A DNA stretch of 64,000 nucleotides from Bacillus sp. MM2020_1. GTDB lineage: Bacteria; Bacillota; Bacilli; Bacillales; Cytobacillaceae. Position 1 is the stretch's first letter. Every line of letters starts with the position of its first letter. Positions 1 through 8,121 of the stretch are shown piece after piece. A program made the translations under genes and the position numbers. The notes beneath the pieces were generated by a model. The model was not told the DNA's origin. It did not search any database and worked only from the letters and a program-made list of their open reading frames with translations. The stretch lies in assembly GCA_011250595.1 (NCBI GenBank), contig JAANMP010000003.1, positions 108,088 through 172,087 on the forward strand, written 5' to 3'.

Positions 1-2
1 AG

Positions 3-1511
3 AAAGTTACGGTAACGAGCAGAAAAACCTATAAAATCGTCCTATTATTTTCAATCACTACTTTTCTATTTAATTTAGGTTTAGCTGAGAAAGATCGTCC
101 ACAGTTGCTGTCACGTTCTTTTGACCGAAATTATTTAGTAAAGTACCTTGGTGCATACAACTTTACCATTTATGATGTTATCCAAAATATTAAATCATCA
201 AGTCAGCGTGCATTGGCTGATAGCAGCGATATTACAGATGTTGAGAACTATCGAAAAGCAAACTATGCCGCACCTAATCCGAAGTATTTCGGGAAAGCTA
301 AGGGTATGAATGTCGTCTATATTTCAATGGAATCTTTTCAAAGCTTTATGATTGATTATAAAATGCCTAACGGACAAGAAGTAACGCCATTTTTGAATTC
401 TTTGGCACATGATAATAATACCTTCTATTTTGATAATTTTTATCATCAAACAGGTCAAGGGAAAACATCAGATGCCGAATTCCTGATGGAAAATTCTTTA
501 TATCCGATGGCACAAGGTGCTGTATTTGTTAACAAAGCCCAAAACACCTATCAAGCGATGCCTTCTATTCTAAAAGGACAGGGGTATAGTTCGGCTGTGT
601 TACATGGAAACTACAAAACATTCTGGAACCGAAACGTAATTTATAAAGCATTTGGATACGATCAATTCTTTGATGCAGAATACTACAGCATGTCAGATGA
701 AAATACAAAAAACTATGGAATGAAAGATAAACCTTTTTTTAAAGAATCTATTCCATTGCTTGAAAGCTTAAAGCAGCCGTTCTATACAAAGTTTATTTCA
801 TTATCTAATCATTTCCCATTTGAAATGGATCCGGAAGATACTAACTTTCCTGCCGGGGATTATGGTGATACTGTTGTAAACCAATATTTCCAATCCGCAA
901 ACTATATGGATCAGGCATTTGAGCAATTCTTTAATGACTTAAAAGCAAACGGTATGTATGATAATACAATCATTGTTATGTATGGTGACCATTACGGTAT
1001 CTCTGAAAACCATAATGATGCAATGGCAAAGGTTATGGGGGTCGACGAAATCACTCCTGCAATCAATGCGAAATTACAACGAGTTCCATTATTTATTCAT
1101 GTCCCTGGTGTAAAGGGCGGTGTTCAACACCAGGTGGGCGGGGAAGTAGATGTCCGTCCAACCGTTCTTCATTTATTAGGCATTGATACGAAGGATTATA
1201 TGGAATTTGGTTCTGATTTACTTTCTAAACAACACCGTAATTGGGCATTATTCAGGAACGGTGACTTTGTAAGCTCTGATGTTATCCAGATTAATGAAAA
1301 ATGTTATGCATCTGAAACTGGACTATTATTAGAAGATAATACTACTTGTAAAGATGTTGATACCAAGGTTAATACTGAGTTAAACATGTCCGATGAAATT
1401 GTTTACAAAGACCTGCTGCGGTTTTATAAGCCAGAAGGATATACACCAATTAATCCAAATGATTATGAGTATTTAGGGCCTAAAGGTGTTAAAGTGATAG
1501 AAGAAAAGTAA
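3..1511 (+). CDS. ltaS: Lipoteichoic acid synthase family protein (LtaS-like), 5' end outside window
   Basis: The reading frame is open from base 3 with no stop, so the gene starts upstream and only the last membrane segment plus the extracellular sulfatase-like domain are present. LtaS enzymes polymerise glycerol phosphate from phosphatidylglycerol onto a glycolipid anchor on the outer membrane face. Visible family motifs are the ESFQ metal site, the GQGKTSDAEF segment holding the nucleophilic threonine, and the metal-binding YGDHYG. The visible start remnant is a hydrophobic stretch (FSITTFLFNLGL) followed by the linker typical of the fifth membrane helix. A TTG at 105 is internal, not a start. 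Which LtaS paralogue it is (LtaS, YfnI, YqgS type) cannot be decided from the fragment. Confidence 0.93.
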   Translation, partial: KVTVTSRKTYKIVLLFSITTFLFNLGLAEKDRPQLLSRSFDRNYLVKYLGAYNFTIYDVIQNIKSSSQRALADSSDITDVENYRKANYAAPNPKYFGKAKGMNVVYISMESFQSFMIDYKMPNGQEVTPFLNSLAHDNNTFYFDNFYHQTGQGKTSDAEFLMENSLYPMAQGAVFVNKAQNTYQAMPSILKGQGYSSAVLHGNYKTFWNRNVIYKAFGYDQFFDAEYYSMSDENTKNYGMKDKPFFKESIPLLESLKQPFYTKFISLSNHFPFEMDPEDTNFPAGDYGDTVVNQYFQSANYMDQAFEQFFNDLKANGMYDNTIIVMYGDHYGISENHNDAMAKVMGVDEITPAINAKLQRVPLFIHVPGVKGGVQHQVGGEVDVRPTVLHLLGIDTKDYMEFGSDLLSKQHRNWALFRNGDFVSSDVIQINEKCYASETGLLLEDNTTCKDVDTKVNTELNMSDEIVYKDLLRFYKPEGYTPINPNDYEYLGPKGVKVIEEK

Positions 1512-1520
1512 CTTTATCAA

Positions 1521-1556
1521 AAGAGAGAGAAGAATCGCCAGCTTCTCTCTTTTTAT
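1521..1556 (+). terminator. Intrinsic terminator after ltaS-like gene
   Basis: The inverted repeat agagagaag/cttctctct closes about 10 bases after the stop codon and is followed by a U-rich tail. Confidence 0.85.
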
Positions 1557-1614
1557 TTTTGATCTAAAAAAGTATTGAAATAGATGGTATAAATCATTTT
1601 AAGGGGCACTTTTT

Positions 1615-2520
1615 ATGAACAATAGATTTCTCCAATTAATATTTTCTCTAATTGTAATTATCCCTATCCTGCTCGCAGGTTGCTCTGGAACAGAACCAAC
1701 TAAAGTAAAAAGTGAAGATAAAACTTCCTCTGTTGTAAAAAACAATGAAGATCACACGAATGAAACGAACGAACCAAAGGCTCAATCACAATCTCAAACA
1801 GAAGTACCTGCTAAATCGAAAATCACTAATAAGAAATTACTCCCTGCAACCATCGTTAAAAATGTGGATGGAGATACCATTAATATTAGCCTTAATGGGA
1901 AAATCGAAAAGGTAAGAATGCTTTGTGTTGATACTCCTGAAACACATCACCCTCGGTTAGGGGTACAGCCATTTGGACCGGAAGCATCCGCGTATACCAA
2001 AAAAATTCTCCCCGTTGGGACCAAAGTTGAAATTGAACCTGGTATAGGGGATGGCCGTGATAAATATGGGCGCTTACTTGCCTATATTTACGTCAATGGA
2101 AAAATGTTTAATGAATTGCTGCTTGAACAAGGCCTAGCTCGTGTGGCTTATATTTATGCGCCAAATACCCAATATGTAGATGAATTTTATGCAATCCAAA
2201 AGAAAGCACAAAAAAAAGGTGTGGGCATCTGGTCGATTGAAAATTATGCTCAAGAGGATGGGTATAATACAGATAATGTTGACAAACCGGAAGATAAAAG
2301 TATAAATTCAAAAGCTCCTTCAGAGAACAACTATCAAAATAACCCAAGCGATGATCAAGAAACAAACTTAGATTGTAAAGGCAAGATTAAAGGGAACGCG
2401 AATTCCCATATCTACCATGTACCTGGTGGGAGTTTTTATGACTCCACCACCGACAATATCGTCTGGTTTTGTTCAGAAAAAGAAGCACAGGATAAGGGAT
2501 ACAGAAAGTCTAAGAGGTGA
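1615..2520 (+). CDS. Thermonuclease (SNase-like) lipoprotein with C-terminal Cys/His domain
   Basis: A 301-residue protein with a lipoprotein signal peptide (hydrophobic stretch ending in LAGC, lipidated Cys at about 23), a polar Thr/Glu/Lys-rich linker, and a staphylococcal-nuclease fold from about 75 to 205. The SNase motifs VDGDTI, VRMLCVDTPET, GRDKYGRLLAY and LLEQGLARV are present, giving the usual Asp, Arg and Glu catalytic set. The tail (about 253-300) carries CKGKIKGN, IYHVPGGSFY and WFCSEKEA, a small Cys-containing module often seen after such nucleases. It probably degrades nucleic acid at the outer membrane face. Monocistronic; an RBS (aaggggc) precedes the ATG. Confidence 0.9.
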   Translation: MNNRFLQLIFSLIVIIPILLAGCSGTEPTKVKSEDKTSSVVKNNEDHTNETNEPKAQSQSQTEVPAKSKITNKKLLPATIVKNVDGDTINISLNGKIEKVRMLCVDTPETHHPRLGVQPFGPEASAYTKKILPVGTKVEIEPGIGDGRDKYGRLLAYIYVNGKMFNELLLEQGLARVAYIYAPNTQYVDEFYAIQKKAQKKGVGIWSIENYAQEDGYNTDNVDKPEDKSINSKAPSENNYQNNPSDDQETNLDCKGKIKGNANSHIYHVPGGSFYDSTTDNIVWFCSEKEAQDKGYRKSKR

Positions 2521-2540
2521 GATATTTTCTTCAATTGAAC

Positions 2541-2573
2541 AGAGGGCATTTAGATGCCTTCTGGTTTTTTTTT
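2541..2573 (+). terminator. Intrinsic terminator after nuclease gene
   Basis: The short stem gagggcat/atgccttc (one G-U pair) is followed by a long T-run. Confidence 0.75.
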
Positions 2574-2651
2574 ATAAAAAATAGCCATCTACCAATTGTT
2601 ATCATATAATAGATAAAATAATTATTTTGAAAAAGTTAGGAGAGATATCGC

Positions 2652-3164
2652 ATGAGAGACGTTACCCTATTAAATATATTTGAACATCATATTGCCCAAA
2701 AATATTTGAACCGCTCAGGTCTTGCCCATGCGATTGCTGTCGCTTATCACGCCTTCCAGTTAGGAAAAGAGCATCATTTAGATGTGGATATTGCCGCAAA
2801 AGCAGGGCTGCTCCATGATATGGGCCATTATACATGGTATAAAAATGGTAAATGGGATTATGACTTATACAAACAAAACGATATTCATCCAATAAAAGGG
2901 GCAGAGCGGGCACATAAGCTCCTAATTCGACTCGGTGAAAACCCAATCAAAGCAAAAACAATTGCCCTCGCGATTTTATTTCATACTGACTCTTTTCTCC
3001 CATCAAACGATATCGTTCGGACCCCGTTACAACAAATTGTTAAATGGGCAGATGAAAAAGATGAAGAAGAAGGCGGCATGCACCATTACCGAACCATTGA
3101 ATATGAACGTGCAAAACAAAGCATTATCCGCTTAGACGAATGGATTGACAAAAATATAGACTAA
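2652..3164 (+). CDS. HD-domain phosphohydrolase
   Basis: A 170-residue, single-domain HD protein. The metal-binding set is visible: an early His (GLAHAIAV region), the HD doublet in GLLHDMGH near residue 55, further His in NDIHPIKGAE and LFHTDSF, and Asp in KWADEKDEEE. This matches predicted HD hydrolases of the YqeK/YedJ kind, which act on nucleotides or phosphate esters; the substrate is unknown. The RBS ttaggaga lies upstream of the ATG. The gene stands alone, and a non-coding inverted-repeat element begins six bases after its stop codon. Confidence 0.85.
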   Translation: MRDVTLLNIFEHHIAQKYLNRSGLAHAIAVAYHAFQLGKEHHLDVDIAAKAGLLHDMGHYTWYKNGKWDYDLYKQNDIHPIKGAERAHKLLIRLGENPIKAKTIALAILFHTDSFLPSNDIVRTPLQQIVKWADEKDEEEGGMHHYRTIEYERAKQSIIRLDEWIDKNID

Positions 3165-3311
3165 AAAAAAGGCGGTGCAGTTAATTGCTAACGGGTTCAC
3201 TTGTGGGGTGCAAAAATGGAAATAACAAGTCAAATCAATGGCTCATTCACCAGTTTTTCACCACCTAATTCGCTGGACAATTCATAGATGTTTTTCCAAC
3301 TTTCTTTCCAA

Positions 3312-3565
3312 AGGTTTTTGTCCTTCATCAGCTTTATGAAGGACATTTCTCTTGATTTCCTACGGGTTTTTGTCCTTCATCAGCTTTATGAAGGACATTT
3401 CTCTTGATTTCCTACGGGTTTTTGTCCTTCATCGGCTTTATGAAGGACATTTCTCTTGATTTCCTACGGGTTTTTGTCCTTCATCGGCTTTATGAAAGAC
3501 ATTTCTCTTGATTTCCTATGGAGTTTTGTCCTTCATCAGCTTTATATAGGACATTTTCTTGATGT
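3312..3565 (+). repeat. Five 52-bp tandem repeats, each an inverted-repeat hairpin
   Basis: Units start at 3312, 3364, 3416, 3468 and 3520 with an exact 52-base period. Each contains GTCCTTCAT, a 7-base loop (cagcttt or cggcttt) and ATGAAGGAC, a 9-bp stem, followed by atttctcttgatttccta. Units 1-3 have perfect stems, unit 4 has one change (gaaagac), and unit 5 is degraded (tataggac). The changes lie on one side of the stem, so there is no compensatory substitution in this copy set. Confidence 0.95.
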
Positions 3566-3710
3566 GCAATAAAACTTCAAAACATCTTCACCATAAAACA
3601 CACCAAATTCACATACACTCCAATAATTATTTCCCTCTTTGAAATTATCTTGCGAAGTCTGATGAGAATAAGACCCAAAAATACCATCAAAACTTGATAT
3701 GATATCAAAA

Positions 3711-3749
3711 AAACACACTGTGATTTCTTATTTGAAATACAGTGTGTTT
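3711..3749 (+). repeat. Long hairpin near the right end of the element
   Basis: Arms aaacacactgt (3711-3721) and acagtgtgttt (3739-3749) are perfectly complementary. The pairing continues inside with atttc/gaaat after one bulged G, giving about 16 bp around a six-base loop. Confidence 0.85.
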
Positions 3750-3821
3750 GTCTTAAGAATTGTTTGTTTGAACCTCTGAAGTGAACCCGTTAGTTAATTG
3801 CACCGTCTTTATTATAAAGGT

Positions 3822-4298
3822 TTACATTCTAGTAAATCCTTCTTCCTGAAGAAAAGTTTCTGCTTCCTCATATGTATCAAAACTTGCATCAAGGTTCAGG
3901 CCAAAATATATATTCCAAGAATCATTTTCATTAATTAAAACGAGGAGATTTTTCTTACTATCGACCCAGCGCTCCTCCTTTGAATCACCGATAATTGCTT
4001 CTTCTGTCGTTGTTTTCTCGACTGGAGATAGGGCTTGAATCGATTGTTTTAGCACTTTACGGAGCTGTTCTTCGGAGAAATCACGGATATTGACCATCCC
4101 CTTTTCATCCGTATCATAATTCTCCAACATTCCTGCATAAACAAATCCATTCCCATTTGGGTGTAAATGATAAATAATGTTTTTCTTATCTGAGATACTG
4201 CCTTCGAATTGAAAATTGATGCGTCCAAGAGATACATTTTTGCGCTCCAATTCTGGAAATGATTCGATTATAGCTAATTTTTCATTAAATGTAAGCAT
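3822..4298 (-). CDS. Conserved hypothetical protein, acidic, soluble
   Basis: A 158-residue protein I do not recognise. The start is set by a strong RBS (ggagg, five bases before the ATG) that encodes MLTFNEKLAI; a longer frame would begin with TTG inside that RBS. There is no signal peptide or membrane helix. The N-terminal part (YHLHPNGNGFVYAGML) and the C-terminal part (KKNLLVLINENDSWNIYFGL then EEAETFLQEEGF) look like two small alpha/beta units; the last resembles short YugN/DUF-type Bacillus proteins only loosely. It is convergent with the HD gene and separated from it by the inverted-repeat element. Confidence 0.65.
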   Translation of the reverse strand: MLTFNEKLAIIESFPELERKNVSLGRINFQFEGSISDKKNIIYHLHPNGNGFVYAGMLENYDTDEKGMVNIRDFSEEQLRKVLKQSIQALSPVEKTTTEEAIIGDSKEERWVDSKKNLLVLINENDSWNIYFGLNLDASFDTYEEAETFLQEEGFTRM

Positions 4299-4406
4299 AG
4301 TTTCCTCCAATATTTAAGTCAATCTCATTCATCATACAGATATTTTACCCAAACGTAAAACCTTTAAAAAAAAGAGTCGCTGCGGAGACGTTTTTTAGAG
4401 AATATA

Positions 4407-4442
4407 TTGAAAATATTTATAGATAGTGTAAAATTACACTAT
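4407..4442 (+). promoter_or_regulatory. Promoter with inverted repeat over -10, before the 1135-residue membrane protein
   Basis: TTGAAA (4407-4412) and TAAAAT (4429-4434) are 16 bases apart. A 9-bp inverted repeat, ATAGTGTAA-aa-TTACACTAT (4423-4442), overlaps the -10, which suggests a repressor site. Confidence 0.45.
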
Positions 4443-4501
4443 AGAGGAAAAATAAGGATACTGATTTTTAAGGGAATCCATTATGAAGGTGGGGAGATTT
4501 T

Positions 4502-7500
4502 ATGGATCCGAATCAAAATGAAGAGCGGAGAAAAAACTTTAGAAAAGAGTTATTTTCATTACGAGAGGAGGGCTATCTTTCAGAGGTAATTGTCGATACG
4601 GTGGCAAGAGCACATCATCAGTATTATTTGGATTTGTTAGAAAAGGAGACAGAACCTCCATCCACTGAAATAAATGTGCCTAGTATGGCAGCTGCCCCAC
4701 AGAAACCGCAAAAAGTGAAAAAAAAGTTAAACCCGGAAGAAATTCGTGAACGGAATATTACCTGGTTATTAAACATTGGTGTAATTTTCTTATTAATCGG
4801 TGGTTTGTTTGTTGCTACAAGTAATTGGGAATCGATGACTAGCTTCATGAAGAGTGGATCTATTGCAGTTGTTGCCTTATTATTTTATGGTACTGCTTTT
4901 TTAACAAGAAAAGTATTGAAAATTGAAAAGACTGCCTTTGCCTTTAGTGTCCTTGGAAGTTTGTTTTTACCTATTTTTATCCTATCACTCGGATGGTTTG
5001 GACTCTTAGGTCCTTATTTATCAATAGATGGGGAGGGGCGGTATCTTCTCGGAATGCTGGGGAGTTTATTGCCGATCATTGTTTACTATCTATTCGCAAA
5101 AAACTTGGGTTCAAGATTATTTGTTTGGTTTACTTATGTCTCAATATCACTAGGGACCGCCTTTTTGTTAGCGAACTTTCATCTGAAGATTGATCTCTTT
5201 TACCTGGGAATGATGGTTTTTACTGCGATTTTTATTATTGTATATCATCAGTTTAAGCATAAGGAATCGTTTAAATTATTTACGACAGAATTTATTCCGT
5301 ACGTCCAAGTTAATCTTGTTCTTTGTACACTTATGATGCTTTTTTTATACGATAACCAGGTCTTATATAGTTTCAACCTGCTATTAACAGCGATTATTTA
5401 TTTATCGATGATGTATGTGAGCGGGCGAAAAGAATACCATTTCATTTTTAGTATCATGATTGTGTATGGAGCCTACCAATTGATTGAACATAGCTTCCTC
5501 GATTATTTTGGGGCGATTGTTTATGCTTTAATCGGATTTGGGATGGTCTTTGTTCCAAAGGCTTTGAATGATCAGTTTACATTAAATAAGGCCTTCCAAT
5601 ATACAAGTGCTGTAATTTCCGGTTTGGCATTTATTTATATTAGTCTTGAAGGAGTTCTCCTGCGTGCAGGTAATCCATCGATTGTACTCATGCTTGCCTA
5701 TTTTATCATTGCAGGTAACTTTATTTATTTGTCCCATAACGCTTCAAGAAGGTTATTTCCTTATTTAAGCGCGTTTTTTGCAGCGTCTGGAATTTATGAA
5801 ACGGTTGCCTTATTGAGTCAGCCATTCGATACATTCAATTTTTCTCTTCAGTTGTCAATCACAGGTTTTATCCTATTTAGTGTGTTAGGCATCTTACGCC
5901 TTTCAACGTATGTAAGGGTCCTACAGATCCCTTCTAGAGACGTGGGCATGTCCATTATAGTGCTCGCGATGATGACTGCCTTGCCGTTGCTATTATGGTG
6001 GGAACTAGGAGTCATGTTATTCCTTTTTGTAGTTGCTGCTTTTCTGCTGTATAAGAATGAAACAAGGAGGATTTTAAAGGAAGCGGCTTTATGGGTAATT
6101 CCTAGTTTTCTTGGTTTTTCTTTCGTAGCTTTTGGAGAAGAAGTTAACACTAATTTCCCCGTGTACCTTGATTTATATGGTTATGCTATTAATTTTGCTA
6201 TTGCTGCAATCTTGGTCTTATTATCAAGTTTTGTTTGGAAAAAAGCTGGGGAAAAGGAATTGGATAAGAATTCTTTATATACCTCACAGGCTCTTTATTC
6301 ATTTGCCATTTTCTATGCATTGTTAAGTCCGATTAATGCATTATGGGTTCAACCGCTTGTTTTGCTCGTTGGAATCTGCATGTATTATTACTTGTATAAA
6401 AAAATTGGTACGAAGTGGGTCCCATTTTTAGTAAGTATTTCAGCATTGCTTTCGTATTTTTCTATTATCCAAGCGGTTATGATGAAAATTTCTTTTGATC
6501 AAACAACTCATTCATTTATCGCTTCTACGAGTGCAGTCATTATGCTAATAATCGCATTCCTTATTCGGAAAAACGATTTGAGTTTGTCACATGCGTTTGG
6601 ATGGGTAGGACACTGCATTTATCCATTAGCACTCTTGTATACATGGTTTGCATTTCAGTCAGACTCAGGTTATAGCTTTATCATAGCGGTGTTTGTTTAT
6701 GCTTTTAGCACAAAGTTAACTACGCTAGAATGGAAAATCAAAGTTTTCCTTTATGGCAGTTTTACTTCCATATTCTTTATTGTTTCTACTGGATTAGAAC
6801 AGTTAATTAATCAATACTTTGGAAATTATGAGTTTCCAATCACAAGTGGTTTTATTCTTCTCTTTGCGCTAATCGCGAAGGATGAATTTAAGAAACGGAC
6901 AGCATATTATTTAGTCCCATTTTCAATGATTGGCATTTTGTTTACTGCTATGACCTATCCATTTGATTTGCTACCTTATCTGGTAACACTTGCCTATATT
7001 ATGGGTTTAATGATTTATTTGCATAAGATTAATTGGGATCTTCTGGGGGTCGTTCCCTTATTCTTAGCATTTATCGCAACGGTTGAATACACATACTTTA
7101 GTGAATTAAATGAACTTGATAAAATGCTCATGTCTGGAGGATTTGGAGTCGTTCTAGCAATGATTGGACCATTCATTTACAAAAAGCTCGTTGGATATGG
7201 ACCGAAAATTCACCAGTCAAATATAGACGGCTATACGTTTGTTTCATTCTTATTTTTCGTCCTTATGTACAGTTTCGATATTCAATACATCTGGAATCAT
7301 GCACTGCCGGGTGTTTTGATTGCCGTTTTACTTTTGATGCAAAGAAAAAGAGTGCCTGAAAAGTTCTCTGTCCTTTTGACAATGCTTGGAGGAGCCTATT
7401 TATTACAACCATACTATTCAATCATTGCAAGGCTTAATGTTCCTCCCCTTTGGGAGCGGGAAGTGATTGTACTTCCATTGATTATTCTAATCATTTTCAT

Positions 7501-7909
7501 TCGACGTTGTTTAAAGGGGCAATATTCGGATATCACGAAAGCTGTTCAATGGGGAGTCCTAATCATTGTATCGCTATTATTAATCCAAGATGGTTTAGCG
7601 AGCAACACGATTTATGATGCGCTTATTTTAGGAACACTCTCCTTGTTGTCGCTGCTTTCAGGTATGTTCCTGCAAATAAAGTCATATTTCTTTGTTGGAG
7701 CAGGCGTATTATTATTAAATGTGTTCCTGCAAACTAGACCATACTGGGGGAATATGCCGTGGTGGTTCTATTTATTAATTGCAGGTCTTATCTTGATAAC
7801 AGTGGCAAGCTTTAATGAATGGAATAAGCAAAAAATGAATAAAGGTGAATCGACATTTATCACCCATTTGAAGGAAAAGGTAATAGATAAGATAAAAAAG
7901 TGGGATTAA
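4502..7909 (+). CDS. Very large polytopic membrane protein (DUF2157-like, SCO7613-type)
   Basis: An 1135-residue protein with an N-terminal cytoplasmic segment of about 95 residues and then some 30 hydrophobic helices to the C-terminus, ending in a Lys-rich cytoplasmic tail. The N-terminal part (RKNFRKELFSLREEGYLSEVIVDTVARAHHQYY) followed by a poorly charged helix bundle resembles DUF2157-type proteins. Long Bacillus relatives are annotated only as membrane proteins. Polar residues inside the helices are few and no transporter signature is visible. The RBS ggtgggg sits seven bases before the ATG. Monocistronic by spacing. The function is unknown; a structural or envelope-stress role would be a guess. 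Confidence 0.75.
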   Translation: MDPNQNEERRKNFRKELFSLREEGYLSEVIVDTVARAHHQYYLDLLEKETEPPSTEINVPSMAAAPQKPQKVKKKLNPEEIRERNITWLLNIGVIFLLIGGLFVATSNWESMTSFMKSGSIAVVALLFYGTAFLTRKVLKIEKTAFAFSVLGSLFLPIFILSLGWFGLLGPYLSIDGEGRYLLGMLGSLLPIIVYYLFAKNLGSRLFVWFTYVSISLGTAFLLANFHLKIDLFYLGMMVFTAIFIIVYHQFKHKESFKLFTTEFIPYVQVNLVLCTLMMLFLYDNQVLYSFNLLLTAIIYLSMMYVSGRKEYHFIFSIMIVYGAYQLIEHSFLDYFGAIVYALIGFGMVFVPKALNDQFTLNKAFQYTSAVISGLAFIYISLEGVLLRAGNPSIVLMLAYFIIAGNFIYLSHNASRRLFPYLSAFFAASGIYETVALLSQPFDTFNFSLQLSITGFILFSVLGILRLSTYVRVLQIPSRDVGMSIIVLAMMTALPLLLWWELGVMLFLFVVAAFLLYKNETRRILKEAALWVIPSFLGFSFVAFGEEVNTNFPVYLDLYGYAINFAIAAILVLLSSFVWKKAGEKELDKNSLYTSQALYSFAIFYALLSPINALWVQPLVLLVGICMYYYLYKKIGTKWVPFLVSISALLSYFSIIQAVMMKISFDQTTHSFIASTSAVIMLIIAFLIRKNDLSLSHAFGWVGHCIYPLALLYTWFAFQSDSGYSFIIAVFVYAFSTKLTTLEWKIKVFLYGSFTSIFFIVSTGLEQLINQYFGNYEFPITSGFILLFALIAKDEFKKRTAYYLVPFSMIGILFTAMTYPFDLLPYLVTLAYIMGLMIYLHKINWDLLGVVPLFLAFIATVEYTYFSELNELDKMLMSGGFGVVLAMIGPFIYKKLVGYGPKIHQSNIDGYTFVSFLFFVLMYSFDIQYIWNHALPGVLIAVLLLMQRKRVPEKFSVLLTMLGGAYLLQPYYSIIARLNVPPLWEREVIVLPLIILIIFIRRCLKGQYSDITKAVQWGVLIIVSLLLIQDGLASNTIYDALILGTLSLLSLLSGMFLQIKSYFFVGAGVLLLNVFLQTRPYWGNMPWWFYLLIAGLILITVASFNEWNKQKMNKGESTFITHLKEKVIDKIKKWD

Positions 7910-7937
7910 GGAGAAAAGGCTGTCTGCAATAATTTTG

Positions 7938-7966
7938 TTGAATATTAACATAAGGTTTGTTATAAT
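7938..7966 (+). promoter_or_regulatory. Sigma-A promoter of antiporter leader
   Basis: TTGAAT (7938-7943), 17-base spacer, TATAAT (7961-7966). It is followed by a leader of about 150 bases before the antiporter gene. Confidence 0.7.
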
Positions 7967-7971
7967 AGGAT

Positions 7972-8050
7972 TAATTAAATAACTTACTGAATTTGGAGGA
8001 GCCTGTCACCAAGGGATATCTATGTCCCGTGGTCGACAGGCTTTTTTTGT
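7972..8050 (+). ncRNA. Structured leader RNA ending in an intrinsic terminator
   Basis: After the promoter the RNA can form a long stem: gcctgtc (8001-8007) pairs with gacaggc (8035-8041), with inner pairs ACC/GGT and GGGA/TCCC, and seven T residues follow. Transcription would therefore stop before the antiporter gene unless the hairpin is prevented. I could not match the short upstream part to a known riboswitch class. A stable small RNA is the alternative reading. Confidence 0.5.
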
Positions 8051-8061
8051 TTTCTCTCAAA

Positions 8062-8099
8062 AAGGGTCTGTTTATAAAAAAAGCAGACCCTATTAATTT
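8062..8099 (+). terminator. Second leader hairpin, attenuator-like
   Basis: gggtctg (8064-8070) pairs with cagaccc (8084-8090) around an A-rich loop and is followed by tattaattttt. It lies just upstream of the antiporter RBS. Confidence 0.5.
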
Positions 8100-8121
8100 T
8101 TGACTAAGGAAAGGTGATTGG

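Larger units (their letters stand above)
3171..3807. mobile_element. Gene-free element bounded by ~30-bp inverted repeats (MITE-like, unclassified)
   Basis: The left end (3171-3202, starting ggcggtgcagttaattgc) and the right end (3779-3807) are near-perfect reverse complements. They share aagtgaacccgttag and an adjoining (t)taattgcaccg block, differing by a 2-3 base gap and a few substitutions. The enclosed ~640 bp holds no plausible ORF but contains five 52-bp tandem units and a long hairpin. It lies between the convergent HD and 3822-4298 genes. No clear target-site duplication is visible, because the left flank is an A-run. It could be a non-autonomous transposon relic or a large structured intergenic repeat. 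Confidence 0.55.

Noticed and set aside
105..110. TTG at 105 as the start of the first gene
   Set aside because: The frame is open to base 3 and encodes a hydrophobic segment expected before the catalytic domain of LtaS, so the gene starts outside the window.
3312..3565. CRISPR array
   Set aside because: The 52-bp units are contiguous tandem repeats with no variable spacers, and no cas genes are present.
4407..4589. 60-residue plus-strand frame overlapping the start of the large membrane protein
   Set aside because: It overlaps the start of 4502-7909 in another frame, begins inside the promoter and has no RBS.
8022..8096. 24-codon ORF (MSRGRQAFF...) in the antiporter leader
   Set aside because: It runs through both hairpins and the T-runs; its composition is imposed by the RNA stems. 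The AAGGG before it is part of the stem.
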